Source: Crossiella sp. S99.2 (GTDB taxonomy: Bacteria; Actinomycetota; Actinomycetes; Mycobacteriales; Pseudonocardiaceae). From it: a stretch of 64,000 nucleotides of DNA. The translations under genes were made by a program, and so were the position numbers. How positions within the stretch are numbered: the stretch's first letter is position 1; the number at the start of each line of letters is the position of its first letter. The notes beneath the pieces were generated by a model. It had not been told where the DNA came from and searched no databases. It worked only from the letters and a program-made list of their open reading frames with translations. This document shows positions 35,802 to 44,246 of the stretch, piece by piece. Where the stretch lies: contig NZ_JALMDK010000005.1 in assembly GCF_023094165.1 (NCBI RefSeq), positions 434,001 through 498,000 of the forward strand, in the 5' to 3' direction.

Positions 35802-36715
35802 GTGCGGCATTGCGCCTCCTGCCAGAGGTCCGATAGCGAGGTGGCCAAGTCGATGGCGGGCCGCCAGTCGAGGGCCTTCCCGATCGCACTGATCTCGGCC
35901 TGCTGCCAGGGCACCGCCGCCGACCGCGCGGAACCTGTGTCAGCCTGCCCGATCGGGCCGGTGTAGCCGGCTATCCCGGTGAGCGCCTTGGCCAGCTCGC
36001 CCACTGCGATGCCCTCTCCACTGCCGACATTGAGCACGGGCTCATCGATGACCGGCGCGAAAGCCGCGGCATGCACTGCCTCGGCGACGTCCCGGACGTC
36101 GATGAAGTCCCGCACCGCGGAGAGCGGGCCGAGCCGGACCTCGTCGCCCTCCGCTTGGGCCCGAAGCAGCTCCTTGGCCAGCGCGCCGGCGACGTTGCCG
36201 GGCGGTGAACCGGGGCCGATCGGGTTGAACACCCGCAGTACCACGGCATCCAGGCCTGCCACGCGGGCAAGGCAGACCAACCGTGACGCGGCCAGCTTGG
36301 TGATCCCGTAGACGCCGACCGGTCTGGTCGGAGTCTGCTCGGTGACCGGCTCGCCCGTCACCACTCTGCCGTATTCCGCAGCCGAACCGAGATGCACCAG
36401 ACGCACTCGTTCGGGTCCGCACAGGGCGGCCCGGACCAGCGTGTCGGGCAGATCAATGTTGGCCGCGGCCAGCTCGGCGGGATCCCCGCCGAGGTGACCG
36501 GCACAGTTGACGACGACATCGGGGGCGGTCTGCGCCAGCAATCCGCCGATAGCACCAGATCCTTCGGCCGTCAGGTCGATCCTGACGTGCCACGGCGAGG
36601 AGGGCAGTGCCCCGCGTGCGGCCGTCACGACCTCCAGGTCACCGCGCCGGATGAGCCGGTGGAGGACGTGCCGGCCGATGAAGCCGGTCGCGCCGAGCAA
36701 CAACACGCGGGGCAC
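35798..36715 (-). CDS. NAD-dependent epimerase/reductase of the exopolysaccharide operon
   Basis: A 305-residue extended short-chain dehydrogenase. LLGATGFIGRH binds NAD(P), GSAAEYG supplies the Ser, and YGITK the Tyr-Lys pair. VRDFIDVRDVAEAVH and LNVGSGEGIAVGEL are typical of nucleotide-sugar epimerases. It could be a C4-epimerase or a 4-ketoreductase acting after the dehydratase encoded upstream. The GTG at 36715 is preceded by GAGGAGAAC. It overlaps the spherulin gene by 4 bp. Confidence 0.82.
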   Translation of the reverse strand: MPRVLLLGATGFIGRHVLHRLIRRGDLEVVTAARGALPSSPWHVRIDLTAEGSGAIGGLLAQTAPDVVVNCAGHLGGDPAELAAANIDLPDTLVRAALCGPERVRLVHLGSAAEYGRVVTGEPVTEQTPTRPVGVYGITKLAASRLVCLARVAGLDAVVLRVFNPIGPGSPPGNVAGALAKELLRAQAEGDEVRLGPLSAVRDFIDVRDVAEAVHAAAFAPVIDEPVLNVGSGEGIAVGELAKALTGIAGYTGPIGQADTGSARSAAVPWQQAEISAIGKALDWRPAIDLATSLSDLWQEAQCRT

Positions 36716-36823
36716 TGCGTTCTCCTCACGATCATGGTTCTTGTTCTGTCTATTGTGGATGGACACTGTGGACGGTGGTGGTGACGGCGGACGGCGGGTC
36801 TGTCGTCACTCGAAACCGTTATC

Positions 36824-37570
36824 TCAGGCCGAAGCCTTCAGCGGCGGGTGCTGCAGCGGGGTGTCCTTGAGCAGACTGTGCCGCAGCACCGGGAACTCGG
36901 CGTTGGCCCGGTCGTAGTCGTCCGGGCGGCCGATGTCGAGCCAGTAGCCGTTGAACTCATACGAGTTGGGCGGGGTGTCGGTCTTGAGCAGGTCCAGCAC
37001 CAGCTCGTCGAAACCGAGCGGCAGGCCCGGCGTGTAGCCGCGCAGCGCCTCCCGGCTGACCCCGTAAACGCCCATGCTGACCCGGTAGTCCAGGGTCGGC
37101 TTCTCGGTGAACTCGACGATCTTGCCCTCGGCCGCGGTCAGCACGCCGAAGTCGATCTTCACCTGGCGTTCGTAGGTGGCCACGGTCAGCGGTGCGTTCT
37201 CGCTGCTGTGCTTGGCCAGCAGCGCGCCGTAGTCCAGGTCGGTGAGCACGTCCCCGTTCATCACCAGGAAGTGCTCGGGCAGCGTGTCGAGCAGCTGCAC
37301 CACCGGGCCGATGGTGCCCAGCGGGTTCTCCTCCTCCGCGTAGTCCACCGCCATGCCCCATTTGCTGCCGTCGCCGACGTAGGAGCGGATCAGGTCGCCC
37401 AGGTATCCGATGGCCAGGGTGGCGCTGCGGAAACCGCTGTGCGCCAGCTGGGTCATCACGATGTCCAGGATGGAGAACTCGTCGCCGATCGGGACCAGCG
37501 GTTTGGGCAGGCAGGTCGTGTAAGGACGCAGTCGGACGCCCTTGCCGCCGGCCAGGATGATCGCGTGCAT
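36824..37570 (-). CDS. Sugar-phosphate nucleotidyltransferase
   Basis: A 248-residue NTP-transferase with the signature AIILAGGKGVRLRPYTTCLP followed by KPLVPIGDEFSILD, the metal motif FLVMNGDVLTDLDY and YWLDIGRPDDYDRANAEF at the end. It joins a sugar-1-phosphate to a nucleotide; the hexose is unclear. It lies between the LegB-like dehydratase and the epimerase, so it probably feeds them with an activated sugar. There is 108 bp to the downstream epimerase gene and 32 bp to the upstream dehydratase. Confidence 0.85.
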   Translation of the reverse strand: MHAIILAGGKGVRLRPYTTCLPKPLVPIGDEFSILDIVMTQLAHSGFRSATLAIGYLGDLIRSYVGDGSKWGMAVDYAEEENPLGTIGPVVQLLDTLPEHFLVMNGDVLTDLDYGALLAKHSSENAPLTVATYERQVKIDFGVLTAAEGKIVEFTEKPTLDYRVSMGVYGVSREALRGYTPGLPLGFDELVLDLLKTDTPPNSYEFNGYWLDIGRPDDYDRANAEFPVLRHSLLKDTPLQHPPLKASA

Positions 37571-37602
37571 CGTTGCCCCTTGTTTGGCGTTGCCGTGGTT
37601 GG

Positions 37603-38598
37603 TCACTGGGTGTAGATGCCGGGCTTGTAGTGCGCGAGGTTGGCCGGTTCCCGGAACCAGTCGATGGTCTCGGCCAGGCCCTCGTCCCTGCTGTACGCCG
37701 GTGCCCAGCCGGTGCGCTCGCGCAGCTTCGCCGCATCGCACACCAGTCGCTGCACCTCGGAGTTCTTCGGCCGGATCCGCTGGGCGTCCTCGGTGATGTC
37801 GGCCTGCACGCCCATCACCCTGGCGATGTCCGCGGCGAGCTGACCCACCGAGACCTCCTCGCCGGTGCCCGCGTTGAACAGTTCGCCGACCACGGCCGAG
37901 GCGGGCGCGGCGCCCAGGGTGTGGAAGGCCGCGGCGGTGTCCTTGACGTAGAGGAAGTCCCTGGTCGGGTCGAGCGCGCCCAGTTTCAGTTCGGTGGCCC
38001 CGGCGGCGAGCTGGCTCACCACGGTCGGGATCACCGCGCGGGCGGACTGGCGCGGCCCGAAGGTGTTGAACGGCCGCAGCGTCACCGCGGGCACGTCGAA
38101 GCTGAGGTGGTAGGACTCGACCAGCTTGTCCGCGCCGATTTTCGAGGCGGCGTAAGGGGACTGGCCCTGCAGCGGGTGCGCCTCGCTGATCGGCACGGTC
38201 AGCGCGGTGCCGTAGGTCTCGCTGGTGGAGGTGTGCACCAGGCGCGGGGTCTGCTCGGCGCGGACCGCGTCCAGGATGTTCAGCGTGCCGATCACGTTGG
38301 TGTCCACATAGGACCGCGGTGCGCGGTAGGAGTAGGGGATCGCGATCAGCGCGGCCAGGTGGTAGACGGCCTCGGCGCCCTCCACCAGCTCGCGGGCGCT
38401 GGCCTGGTCGCGGACATCGCCCAGGACCACGTCGACCTGGTCCATGACCTCGGCGGGCAGCGAGTCCAGCCAGCCCCAGGAGCCGAAGGAGTTGTAGAGC
38501 ACCATCGCGCGCACCCGGTGGCCGTGTGCGACCAGTCGCTCGACCAGGTGGGAGCCGATGAAGCCCTCGGCGCCGGTGACGGCGACGACGTTGGACAC
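37603..38598 (-). CDS. LegB-like nucleotide-sugar 4,6-dehydratase (SDR)
   Basis: A 331-residue extended SDR. VTGAEGFIGSHLVERLVAHG binds NAD, LYNSFGSWGWLD is highly characteristic of the LegB branch, and TSTSETYGTA and YAASKIGADK supply the catalytic residues. LegB-type enzymes dehydrate a nucleotide-activated GlcNAc at C4 and C6 on the way to amino-deoxy sugars. GDP-mannose 4,6-dehydratase-like activity is another possibility. Its presence suggests that the polymer contains a 6-deoxy or epimerised amino sugar, which is inference. Confidence 0.82.
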   Translation of the reverse strand: MSNVVAVTGAEGFIGSHLVERLVAHGHRVRAMVLYNSFGSWGWLDSLPAEVMDQVDVVLGDVRDQASARELVEGAEAVYHLAALIAIPYSYRAPRSYVDTNVIGTLNILDAVRAEQTPRLVHTSTSETYGTALTVPISEAHPLQGQSPYAASKIGADKLVESYHLSFDVPAVTLRPFNTFGPRQSARAVIPTVVSQLAAGATELKLGALDPTRDFLYVKDTAAAFHTLGAAPASAVVGELFNAGTGEEVSVGQLAADIARVMGVQADITEDAQRIRPKNSEVQRLVCDAAKLRERTGWAPAYSRDEGLAETIDWFREPANLAHYKPGIYTQ

Positions 38599-38631
38599 GG
38601 TGTTCCTCTTTCTTCTGGGGGACTTCGGGTT

Positions 38632-40089
38632 TCAGCGGTGACGGACCGCGCTGCCGAGCGAGAGCGCCGCGTGGCAGTAGAGGACGAAGAGCAGAGCGAG
38701 CCCGACGGCGAGCTGCACCCACACCGTGCCCAGCGGCCAGCGCAGCGCCCCACCGGTGAGGGTGAAGGCGACCTCCACGGCCAGGGCCGCGCCGCAGGCG
38801 ATCAGGGCGATGGTGTTGAGCCCCAGCGCCTGCACCAGCAGGGCCAGGAAGAGCGCGCCACCGAGGGCGAGGTAGGCGGTGTAGGTGGGGACCGCGGCCG
38901 GGATGGCCCCTGGCACGGTGAACAGCACCACGGCGCACAGCGCGGCCGCGGCGATGAGGTAGCGGGTCAGCACCCCGGTGAGCACGAACCGCGAGCGCAG
39001 CGCGAAGCTGGCCAGCGTGGTGCTCTCCCGCAGCAGGCGGCCCATCCGCCTGCGGTAGCCGAACAGGCACCATTCGGCGAAGCCCATGCTCAGCGACACC
39101 GGCAGTGCGGCCAGCGCGGCGCCGGGGATGTCCGGCGCGGAGGGCAGCACCGCCCACACCACGGGCAGCGCGAGCAGTCCGGCCGCGCACAGCCCGAACA
39201 GCGCGTGCGGCAGCGCGTTGCGCAGTTCGGTCCAGTTCGGTGTTGCCTTGGCCCGCACCGGTTTCCCGGTCCGGGTGCGCCACACCGCGAATCCGACGGT
39301 GAGCAGCACCGAGCCGATCAGGCCGAGCAGTTCGGCCCAGTGCGGCAGGAACCGGTGCCCGCCCAGTAGGTGCAGGCCACCGGCCAGCACCGCGGGCGCC
39401 AAAGCCAGTAGCAGCAACAGTTCCGCGCCACGCACCAGCAGCACCGTGGCGGCCAGTAGGTAAATCCCCTGGCCGATGCCCAGCGCCAGCACGGACCAGC
39501 CCGCGTCGCTGAACCAGGCCAGTCCGGCCGAGGCCAGTGCCACCAGGGTGCCGCAGAAGAACAACCCGGCGCGCAGCACCGAGTAGGCGGCGTCCGCGCG
39601 GCCGAGGCCGAGCCGGACGTATCCGAGGTAGGACAGGCCCTGGCTCATCGTCCAGGACAGCACCAGCGAGCCGACCAGGACCGCGAGCGCGGCGGGTCGC
39701 ACCAGCAGCGGGGTGGCCGCGGTGTAACCCAGGCCGGGCAGGGCGAAGAGCACCCCGCGCAGCAGATGCAGTTTCGGGTTGGCCGCCCAGACCTCGGGCA
39801 GCGGAGCCGGTTCGGCAGGCGCCCTGGGCACCAGCCGGAACAGCTCCTCGGCCAGCGCGAAGACGTCCGGGCAGCCGTAGCGGGCCTTGACCGCCTGGTC
39901 GGAGAGCCCGTCGGCCTCCAGCCCGGCGGCGACCTCCAGTGGGTCGACTGCGTTGGCGCACAAGGACTCGAACCGGTGCGCCAGTTCGCGCAGCCGCGGC
40001 GGGATGTCCAGGGTGCGCACATCCGGCAGCGTCTCCGGCCCGCCGAGCACCCCGATCGGCTCCAGCTCGGGCACCGTGCCCGCGCTCAT
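38632..40089 (-). CDS. Polytopic membrane protein paired with PelF-like glycosyltransferase
   Basis: A 485-residue protein. Residues 1-125 are soluble and helical (LRELAHRFESLCANAV, FALAEELFRLVPRAP). After that, about ten to twelve hydrophobic segments run to residue 480, with basic loops (RRRMGRLLREST). I recognise no catalytic motif. It starts in a 4-bp overlap with pelF. In Pel systems PelF works with the membrane transporter PelG, and the fungal GAG synthase Gtb3 carries its own membrane part, so this is the candidate export or synthase partner. Sequence identity to PelG is not evident by eye. Confidence 0.65.
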   Translation of the reverse strand: MSAGTVPELEPIGVLGGPETLPDVRTLDIPPRLRELAHRFESLCANAVDPLEVAAGLEADGLSDQAVKARYGCPDVFALAEELFRLVPRAPAEPAPLPEVWAANPKLHLLRGVLFALPGLGYTAATPLLVRPAALAVLVGSLVLSWTMSQGLSYLGYVRLGLGRADAAYSVLRAGLFFCGTLVALASAGLAWFSDAGWSVLALGIGQGIYLLAATVLLVRGAELLLLLALAPAVLAGGLHLLGGHRFLPHWAELLGLIGSVLLTVGFAVWRTRTGKPVRAKATPNWTELRNALPHALFGLCAAGLLALPVVWAVLPSAPDIPGAALAALPVSLSMGFAEWCLFGYRRRMGRLLRESTTLASFALRSRFVLTGVLTRYLIAAAALCAVVLFTVPGAIPAAVPTYTAYLALGGALFLALLVQALGLNTIALIACGAALAVEVAFTLTGGALRWPLGTVWVQLAVGLALLFVLYCHAALSLGSAVRHR

Positions 40090-41534
40090 GACGCGACCGC
40101 CCGGAGTCGCCTGGCCTGCCCGGTGACCACGCCGAGCCCGGTGTACAGCTCGTCGAAGGTGCCCACCGCCTTGTCCACGGTGAACAACTCCAGGGCCCGG
40201 TGCCGGGCCGCGGCGGCCATCGCGTGCCGCAGATCCCGGTCGGCCAGCAGTTCGACACAGGCCTTGGCCATGGCCGCCGGATCCCGGGGCGGCACCACGA
40301 TCCCGGTGTCGCCCACGGCTTCCGGCACCCCGCCGACATCGGTGGCCACACAGGCCCTGCCCACCGTCATCGCCTCGATCAGGGTGTAGGGGAAGCCCTC
40401 CGAGATGCTGGAGAGCACCACCACGTGCCCGGCCACATAGGCGTCCCGGATGTCCTCCACCCGGCCCTCGAACGTCACGCTGTCGCCGACGCCGAGACTG
40501 TTCGCGAGTTCCTTGCAGCGGTTGGCATAGCCCTCGCCGCCCTTGGGGGTGCCGCCGAACAGGCGTAATCGCACGTCCGGCACCTCCTTGCGCACCAGCG
40601 CGAACGCCTTGATCAACGTCTCCAGGTCCTTGATCGGGTCGACCCGGCCGGCCCAGCTCAGCGTGGGCGCCTCGGGTTCGGCCTCGACCGCGGGGAAATC
40701 CGCCGGGTCGACGCCGTTGTAGACGGTGCGGATGAGGGCGGAGTCGGTGCCCAGCCGTTCCTCCCAGCGTTTGTTGTAGATGTTGCCGGGCGCGACCAGC
40801 GCCGCGGTGCGGTAGGCCAGTTCGCACACCTGCCGGAAGAAGGCCAGGTGCAGTGCCTTGACCGGGTGCCGGTAGGGCGAGTGGCGGTAGCCCAGGTAGC
40901 GCTCCCGCAGGTAGATCCCGTGCTCGGTGAGCAGCAGCGGGGTCTGGTGGCACCAGTTCGCGGTGAGCGCGGGCAGCGCGGCCAGCCCGTTGGCCACGCA
41001 GTGCGAGACATCGGCGAGGATCGGTGGCGCGGCGAGCGGCCGGAGCGAGTGCTCCAGCAGCTCGACCGCGGTCACCGCGTCCGCCACGGTGGGTGGCCGG
41101 CCCAGGTTCTCCGGCCAGTCCCGCCAGGCGTCCATCATCGCCCGCACCGCGTCCTCATCGCGCAGGCTGGCCGAGAGGTCCGCGAGCTGGGCGTACTCGA
41201 ACAGGCCGCGCAGCACCGTGGTGAAGCGCGCCTCCTTGTCCGGCAGCCCGGCCACCGTGAGGGTGGCCAGGAACTCGCGGAACAGTTCACCGAAGCCGCG
41301 CAGGGCCTTGCGGCCCGGTCGGCGGCCGTGGTGTTCCGCGCCCCACAACGGGATCAGCGTCAGCGAGGCCACGTTCTCCGGCAGTTCCCAGGCGGTGGGC
41401 TCCTGACCGGTGGAGACCAGCGCCAGGAGGTGGAAGTTGTGTTGCGGCAGCCCGCGCACGAGCTGGTCGCACCACACGCTCACCCCGCCGAAACTGTGCG
41501 GGTAGGTGCCCTCGGTCATCAGCGCGACGTCCAT
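40086..41534 (-). CDS. pelF: PelF-type GT4 glycosyltransferase
   Basis: A 482-residue cytosolic GT-B enzyme of family GT4, with the PelF-specific N-terminus DVALMTEGTYPHSFGGVSVW. Also visible are LTEHGIYLRERYLGY, TVYNGVDPADFP, and the GT4 C-terminal motif SEGFPYTLIEAM (E-x7-E). PelF polymerises UDP-activated N-acetylhexosamine into Pel, a partly deacetylated alpha-1,4-GalNAc/GalN polymer. The length is close to that of other PelF proteins. It sits 5 bp after the Agd3-like gene and overlaps the membrane-protein gene by 4 bp. Confidence 0.88.
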   Translation of the reverse strand: MDVALMTEGTYPHSFGGVSVWCDQLVRGLPQHNFHLLALVSTGQEPTAWELPENVASLTLIPLWGAEHHGRRPGRKALRGFGELFREFLATLTVAGLPDKEARFTTVLRGLFEYAQLADLSASLRDEDAVRAMMDAWRDWPENLGRPPTVADAVTAVELLEHSLRPLAAPPILADVSHCVANGLAALPALTANWCHQTPLLLTEHGIYLRERYLGYRHSPYRHPVKALHLAFFRQVCELAYRTAALVAPGNIYNKRWEERLGTDSALIRTVYNGVDPADFPAVEAEPEAPTLSWAGRVDPIKDLETLIKAFALVRKEVPDVRLRLFGGTPKGGEGYANRCKELANSLGVGDSVTFEGRVEDIRDAYVAGHVVVLSSISEGFPYTLIEAMTVGRACVATDVGGVPEAVGDTGIVVPPRDPAAMAKACVELLADRDLRHAMAAAARHRALELFTVDKAVGTFDELYTGLGVVTGQARRLRAVAS

Positions 41535-41539
41535 CGGAG

Positions 41540-43603
41540 TCAGGCCGGCAGCACGAGGGTGAAGGCGCTGCCGCTGCTGCGCCGCCAGTCCGAGCGCTCA
41601 CCGGCGTAGACCTGGCCCCACAACGGACCCTGGATCAGGCCGCCGAGCAGACCCGGGGTGCGGGTGCCCTCCGGGACCGTGATCGGCACGTCGACCCCGC
41701 TGGGTGCGGAGGTGTAGACCCGGCCGCCCAGGATGTAACCGGAGACCTTGCCCGCCGCGACCTGAGCCCGCCAGGCGTTCTGGCGGCGCATCACGGTGCC
41801 CGCGTCGGACAGCCGCGGGTTCACGATCGGCGAGTTCGTGGCGAAGGTGTTGCGGTAACTGGACAACATGCCCTCGACCATCGGGTACAGCAACCGTTCC
41901 TCGGCGATGTTGGACTGATGCGCGTACTGCGGGCGCGCGTCGTTGCCGAGGATGAACCGCATGCCGAGCCGGATCTGGGTGGGCACGATGTAGGAGTCGA
42001 ACCCGTTGGCGCCCAAGGGCTGGATGCAGGTGGTGGTCTGCGGGTTGTCCTCGCAGATGCCGGACCCGCCGTTGGCGCGGGAGGTGTAGATCCAGTTGTA
42101 CTCGTCGGTCATCTCCGCGCGGGTGCCCACGTTGTAGTACACCGAGATCGGGTAGCGCGGCACGCCGAGGGCGGGCCCGACCTGGCGCAACGTCGGCTCA
42201 CGGGAGGCGTCCAGCCCGATCCAGGCCACCCCGGTGTCGCGCAGCGCGGCGACGAAGTTCGGGTTGTCCTGGGGCTGCTGCGGCAGGATCTTGGTGCCGG
42301 AGTGCTCACCGGCGAGCATCTCGTTGCGCTGCAAGGCCAGGCCCTTGTTCACGCCCCACTGGTAGTTCTTGTTGATCTCGGTGACGATATCGGCCTTGGG
42401 CAGCCACTTGACGGTGCCGTCCGGGTTGGTCGCGCATCGCCAGGGCACCACGGTGGTGTCCTGCACACAGCCGAGGAACTTGTGCGAGTAGGTGTGGTTG
42501 GCCCAGCGGAACTGGCCCTTGTTCTGCAACAGCGCGGTGGTCAGCGCATCGGAGCCCTGGGCGGCGACGACCTCGTCACTGCCGAAGGCGTTGTAGTACA
42601 TGTCCAGCTTGAAGTTGTTCTGCTGCTGCCACTGCACGACCTTGGTGACATCGGCCGGGTTCATCCGGATCGCCGGCAGCTCGGGCACCGGCTCCTTGCA
42701 GTCGATGTCGCCGGGGGTGCAGTTGTGCACCGAGTCCCAGCGCGCGTCGCCGTCGAAGACGTCGTCGATGTGCACGCTCAGGTAAGAGCGGTGGTGCCCG
42801 AAGTGGATCCCCTTGGTGAGCCAGCTGATCAGCCCGTGCTGGAGGATCTTGAACTGGGTCTGCTCGGCGTTGTAGGCGAAGTTGAAGGTGAGCTGCTCGC
42901 GGGCGCCCTGCTTGAGCACCCCTGCCAGCACGCCCTGCGCAGCGCCGTCAGGGGAGACGCCGGTCAGGTAGGGCTGGAAGCTGGTGCCGGCGGCGGGATC
43001 GTCGGGCACTGGGTTGGTGAGGTAGCCGTAGGCCTCCCACACCGCGGGGTCGCCGTTCTCCACCGGCACCGGCCCACGCAGGTTGCGGAAGGCCCCGCCC
43101 AGCGCCGTCGCGGTGAGCTGGGTGGTGGTGCCGTCGAGCTGCCCGGCGTAGTGCGGGGTGTTCATGCCCACCCGCGCGTTGGGGTAGGTGAAGGCGTTGA
43201 CCTGGCGGATCCCGAAGCCGGCCTCGTAGGCGGCCAGCGCGTCCAGTTCGGCCTGGGCGAGCCCGGCAGGCGCCTCGTTGGGCAGCACCACGGCCTGGAA
43301 CTTGGCCCGGCGGGTGGAGTTGACGGTGTCGGAGAGGAAAGCGGCGGTGAGCACCGGCCGCTGAGCGTCGGCGAGCCGGACGACGGTGTTGGGCACACCC
43401 TCGTTGACCAGAGCGGAGCGGATGGCCTCGGCTGAGGAACCGCCATCGGTGACGACGAGGACGTTGAGGTCGATCCGGGTAGGTGTGTCCGCGGCCGAGG
43501 CCACCGGGGTCATGCTGATGGTCAGCACGAACGCGGTGGCGGCCGCGGCCCGTAGCAGGACAGGGCGAAGCACACGCAGAGATCTCACGAAAACCCCGTT
43601 CAT
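41540..43603 (-). CDS. Secreted Agd3-like polysaccharide deacetylase (CE18-like)
   Basis: A 687-residue secreted protein. A signal peptide runs to about residue 45 (hydrophobic core after VRSLRVLRPVLLRAA, cleavage near VASA). The N-terminal half resembles the carbohydrate-binding region of Agd3. The deacetylase core has SVHIDDVFDGD (about residues 275-285) and RWANHTYSHKF (about 365-375), supplying the Asp and H-x3-H metal ligands. Fungal Agd3 removes acetyl groups from galactosaminogalactan, giving it charge and adhesiveness. It is the first gene of the operon, with a long AT-richer leader. The start is uncertain: ATG 43603 or GTG 43588. Confidence 0.75.
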   Translation of the reverse strand: MNGVFVRSLRVLRPVLLRAAAATAFVLTISMTPVASAADTPTRIDLNVLVVTDGGSSAEAIRSALVNEGVPNTVVRLADAQRPVLTAAFLSDTVNSTRRAKFQAVVLPNEAPAGLAQAELDALAAYEAGFGIRQVNAFTYPNARVGMNTPHYAGQLDGTTTQLTATALGGAFRNLRGPVPVENGDPAVWEAYGYLTNPVPDDPAAGTSFQPYLTGVSPDGAAQGVLAGVLKQGAREQLTFNFAYNAEQTQFKILQHGLISWLTKGIHFGHHRSYLSVHIDDVFDGDARWDSVHNCTPGDIDCKEPVPELPAIRMNPADVTKVVQWQQQNNFKLDMYYNAFGSDEVVAAQGSDALTTALLQNKGQFRWANHTYSHKFLGCVQDTTVVPWRCATNPDGTVKWLPKADIVTEINKNYQWGVNKGLALQRNEMLAGEHSGTKILPQQPQDNPNFVAALRDTGVAWIGLDASREPTLRQVGPALGVPRYPISVYYNVGTRAEMTDEYNWIYTSRANGGSGICEDNPQTTTCIQPLGANGFDSYIVPTQIRLGMRFILGNDARPQYAHQSNIAEERLLYPMVEGMLSSYRNTFATNSPIVNPRLSDAGTVMRRQNAWRAQVAAGKVSGYILGGRVYTSAPSGVDVPITVPEGTRTPGLLGGLIQGPLWGQVYAGERSDWRRSSGSAFTLVLPA

Positions 43604-44100
43604 GCACGTGTCCGTGACCACACGCGCTTGGTGAAAGGAAGTGCCGCCAATTGCGACTCCGCTAAAACTCATCGCTAGGCACAAGTTTCCGTTACGTGTC
43701 CAGCCCTACCTCGCCGATAACAGATGTGTCATGCGTGAAAAACCGCATCCACGGCCGCCCTTTAGGCCCTTGACAAGGCAAGAACTGTGACCTGAGCAGC
43801 GGTTTTGTTACCAAAACTAGGCCGGATGCACACTTTGTTAGACCATTTGGCAGCAGTGTGTCTTTCGTCGCCTATTTGTCCGAATGGTGCGACCAAAGTT
43901 GCGCTGAGCTGGATAAAAGCGGTCTATGGGGCTACTGATTGGTATACGAACATACTTGATATGACGAGGACTACCTGAAGATTTCTTCAGGTGGAAAATC
44001 CTGAACCGGACATCATGCAACACGCACTCAGTACGCAATCGTTGACATGACAGAGGCTGTCACCAGATATATCCCCCAAAGTCGGGACAGCCAAACCTTC
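43604..44100. other. AT-richer control region ahead of the exopolysaccharide operon
   Basis: About 500 bp without a gene and visibly richer in A/T than its surroundings. It holds GTTTTG-TTAC-CAAAAC (43802-43817) and the perfect palindrome ACCTGAAGA-TT-TCTTCAGGT (43973-43992). It probably carries the promoter and operators of the operon that starts with the Agd3-like gene. Confidence 0.55.
43973..43992. promoter_or_regulatory. 9-bp palindrome with TT centre
   Basis: ACCTGAAGA and TCTTCAGGT are perfect reverse complements separated by TT. There is no T-tract on either side, so an operator is more likely than a terminator. It lies about 370 bp upstream of the exopolysaccharide operon. Confidence 0.45.
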
Positions 44101-44103
44101 CGG

Positions 44104-44200
44104 GAGTGTTTGCCGTTGTCGTACGCCGACTTGGCCCAAGTCGTACGCCCAGTTTGGCCAACTCGGCGTACCAGTTTGGCCAACTCGTACGGGGACGACA
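44104..44200. repeat. 22-bp periodic repeats, TTGGCC variant (block C)
   Basis: Cores start near 44109 (GTGTTTGCCG unit), 44131 (TTGGCCCAA), 44153 and 44175 (TTTGGCCAA), exactly 22 bp apart. Spacers have the form nTCGTACGCC or nTCGGCGTACC. The block lies downstream of the minus-strand sugar-transporter operon. No inverted arm is visible, unlike blocks A, B and D. Confidence 0.75.
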
Positions 44201-44201
44201 A

Positions 44202-44228
44202 CGGCCCGAGCCGCTGGGGCTCGGGCCG
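44202..44228 (-). terminator. Hairpin terminator of the DeoR-linked transporter operon
   Basis: CGGCCCGAGCC and GGCTCGGGCCG form an 11-bp perfect stem around a 5-base loop, 18 bp after the stop of the last permease gene. There is no T-tract, as is common in high-GC actinobacteria. Confidence 0.65.
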
Positions 44229-44246
44229 TCGGGGGACTGGCTGTCG

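Noticed and set aside
34177..35889. A single long minus-strand protein covering both the spherulin and GH114 genes
   Set aside because: The first part is the wrong frame of the spherulin-4 gene. A lipoprotein signal begins at 35112.
36824..40351. A 1175-codon reading that joins several genes on the minus strand
   Set aside because: Only its last third is in the frame of the nucleotidyltransferase. The rest is out of frame with the real dehydratase and membrane-protein genes.
41918..43435. Long plus-strand open frame over the Agd3-like gene
   Set aside because: Valine/glycine/histidine-rich shadow with no motif. The opposite strand has a signal peptide and deacetylase motifs.
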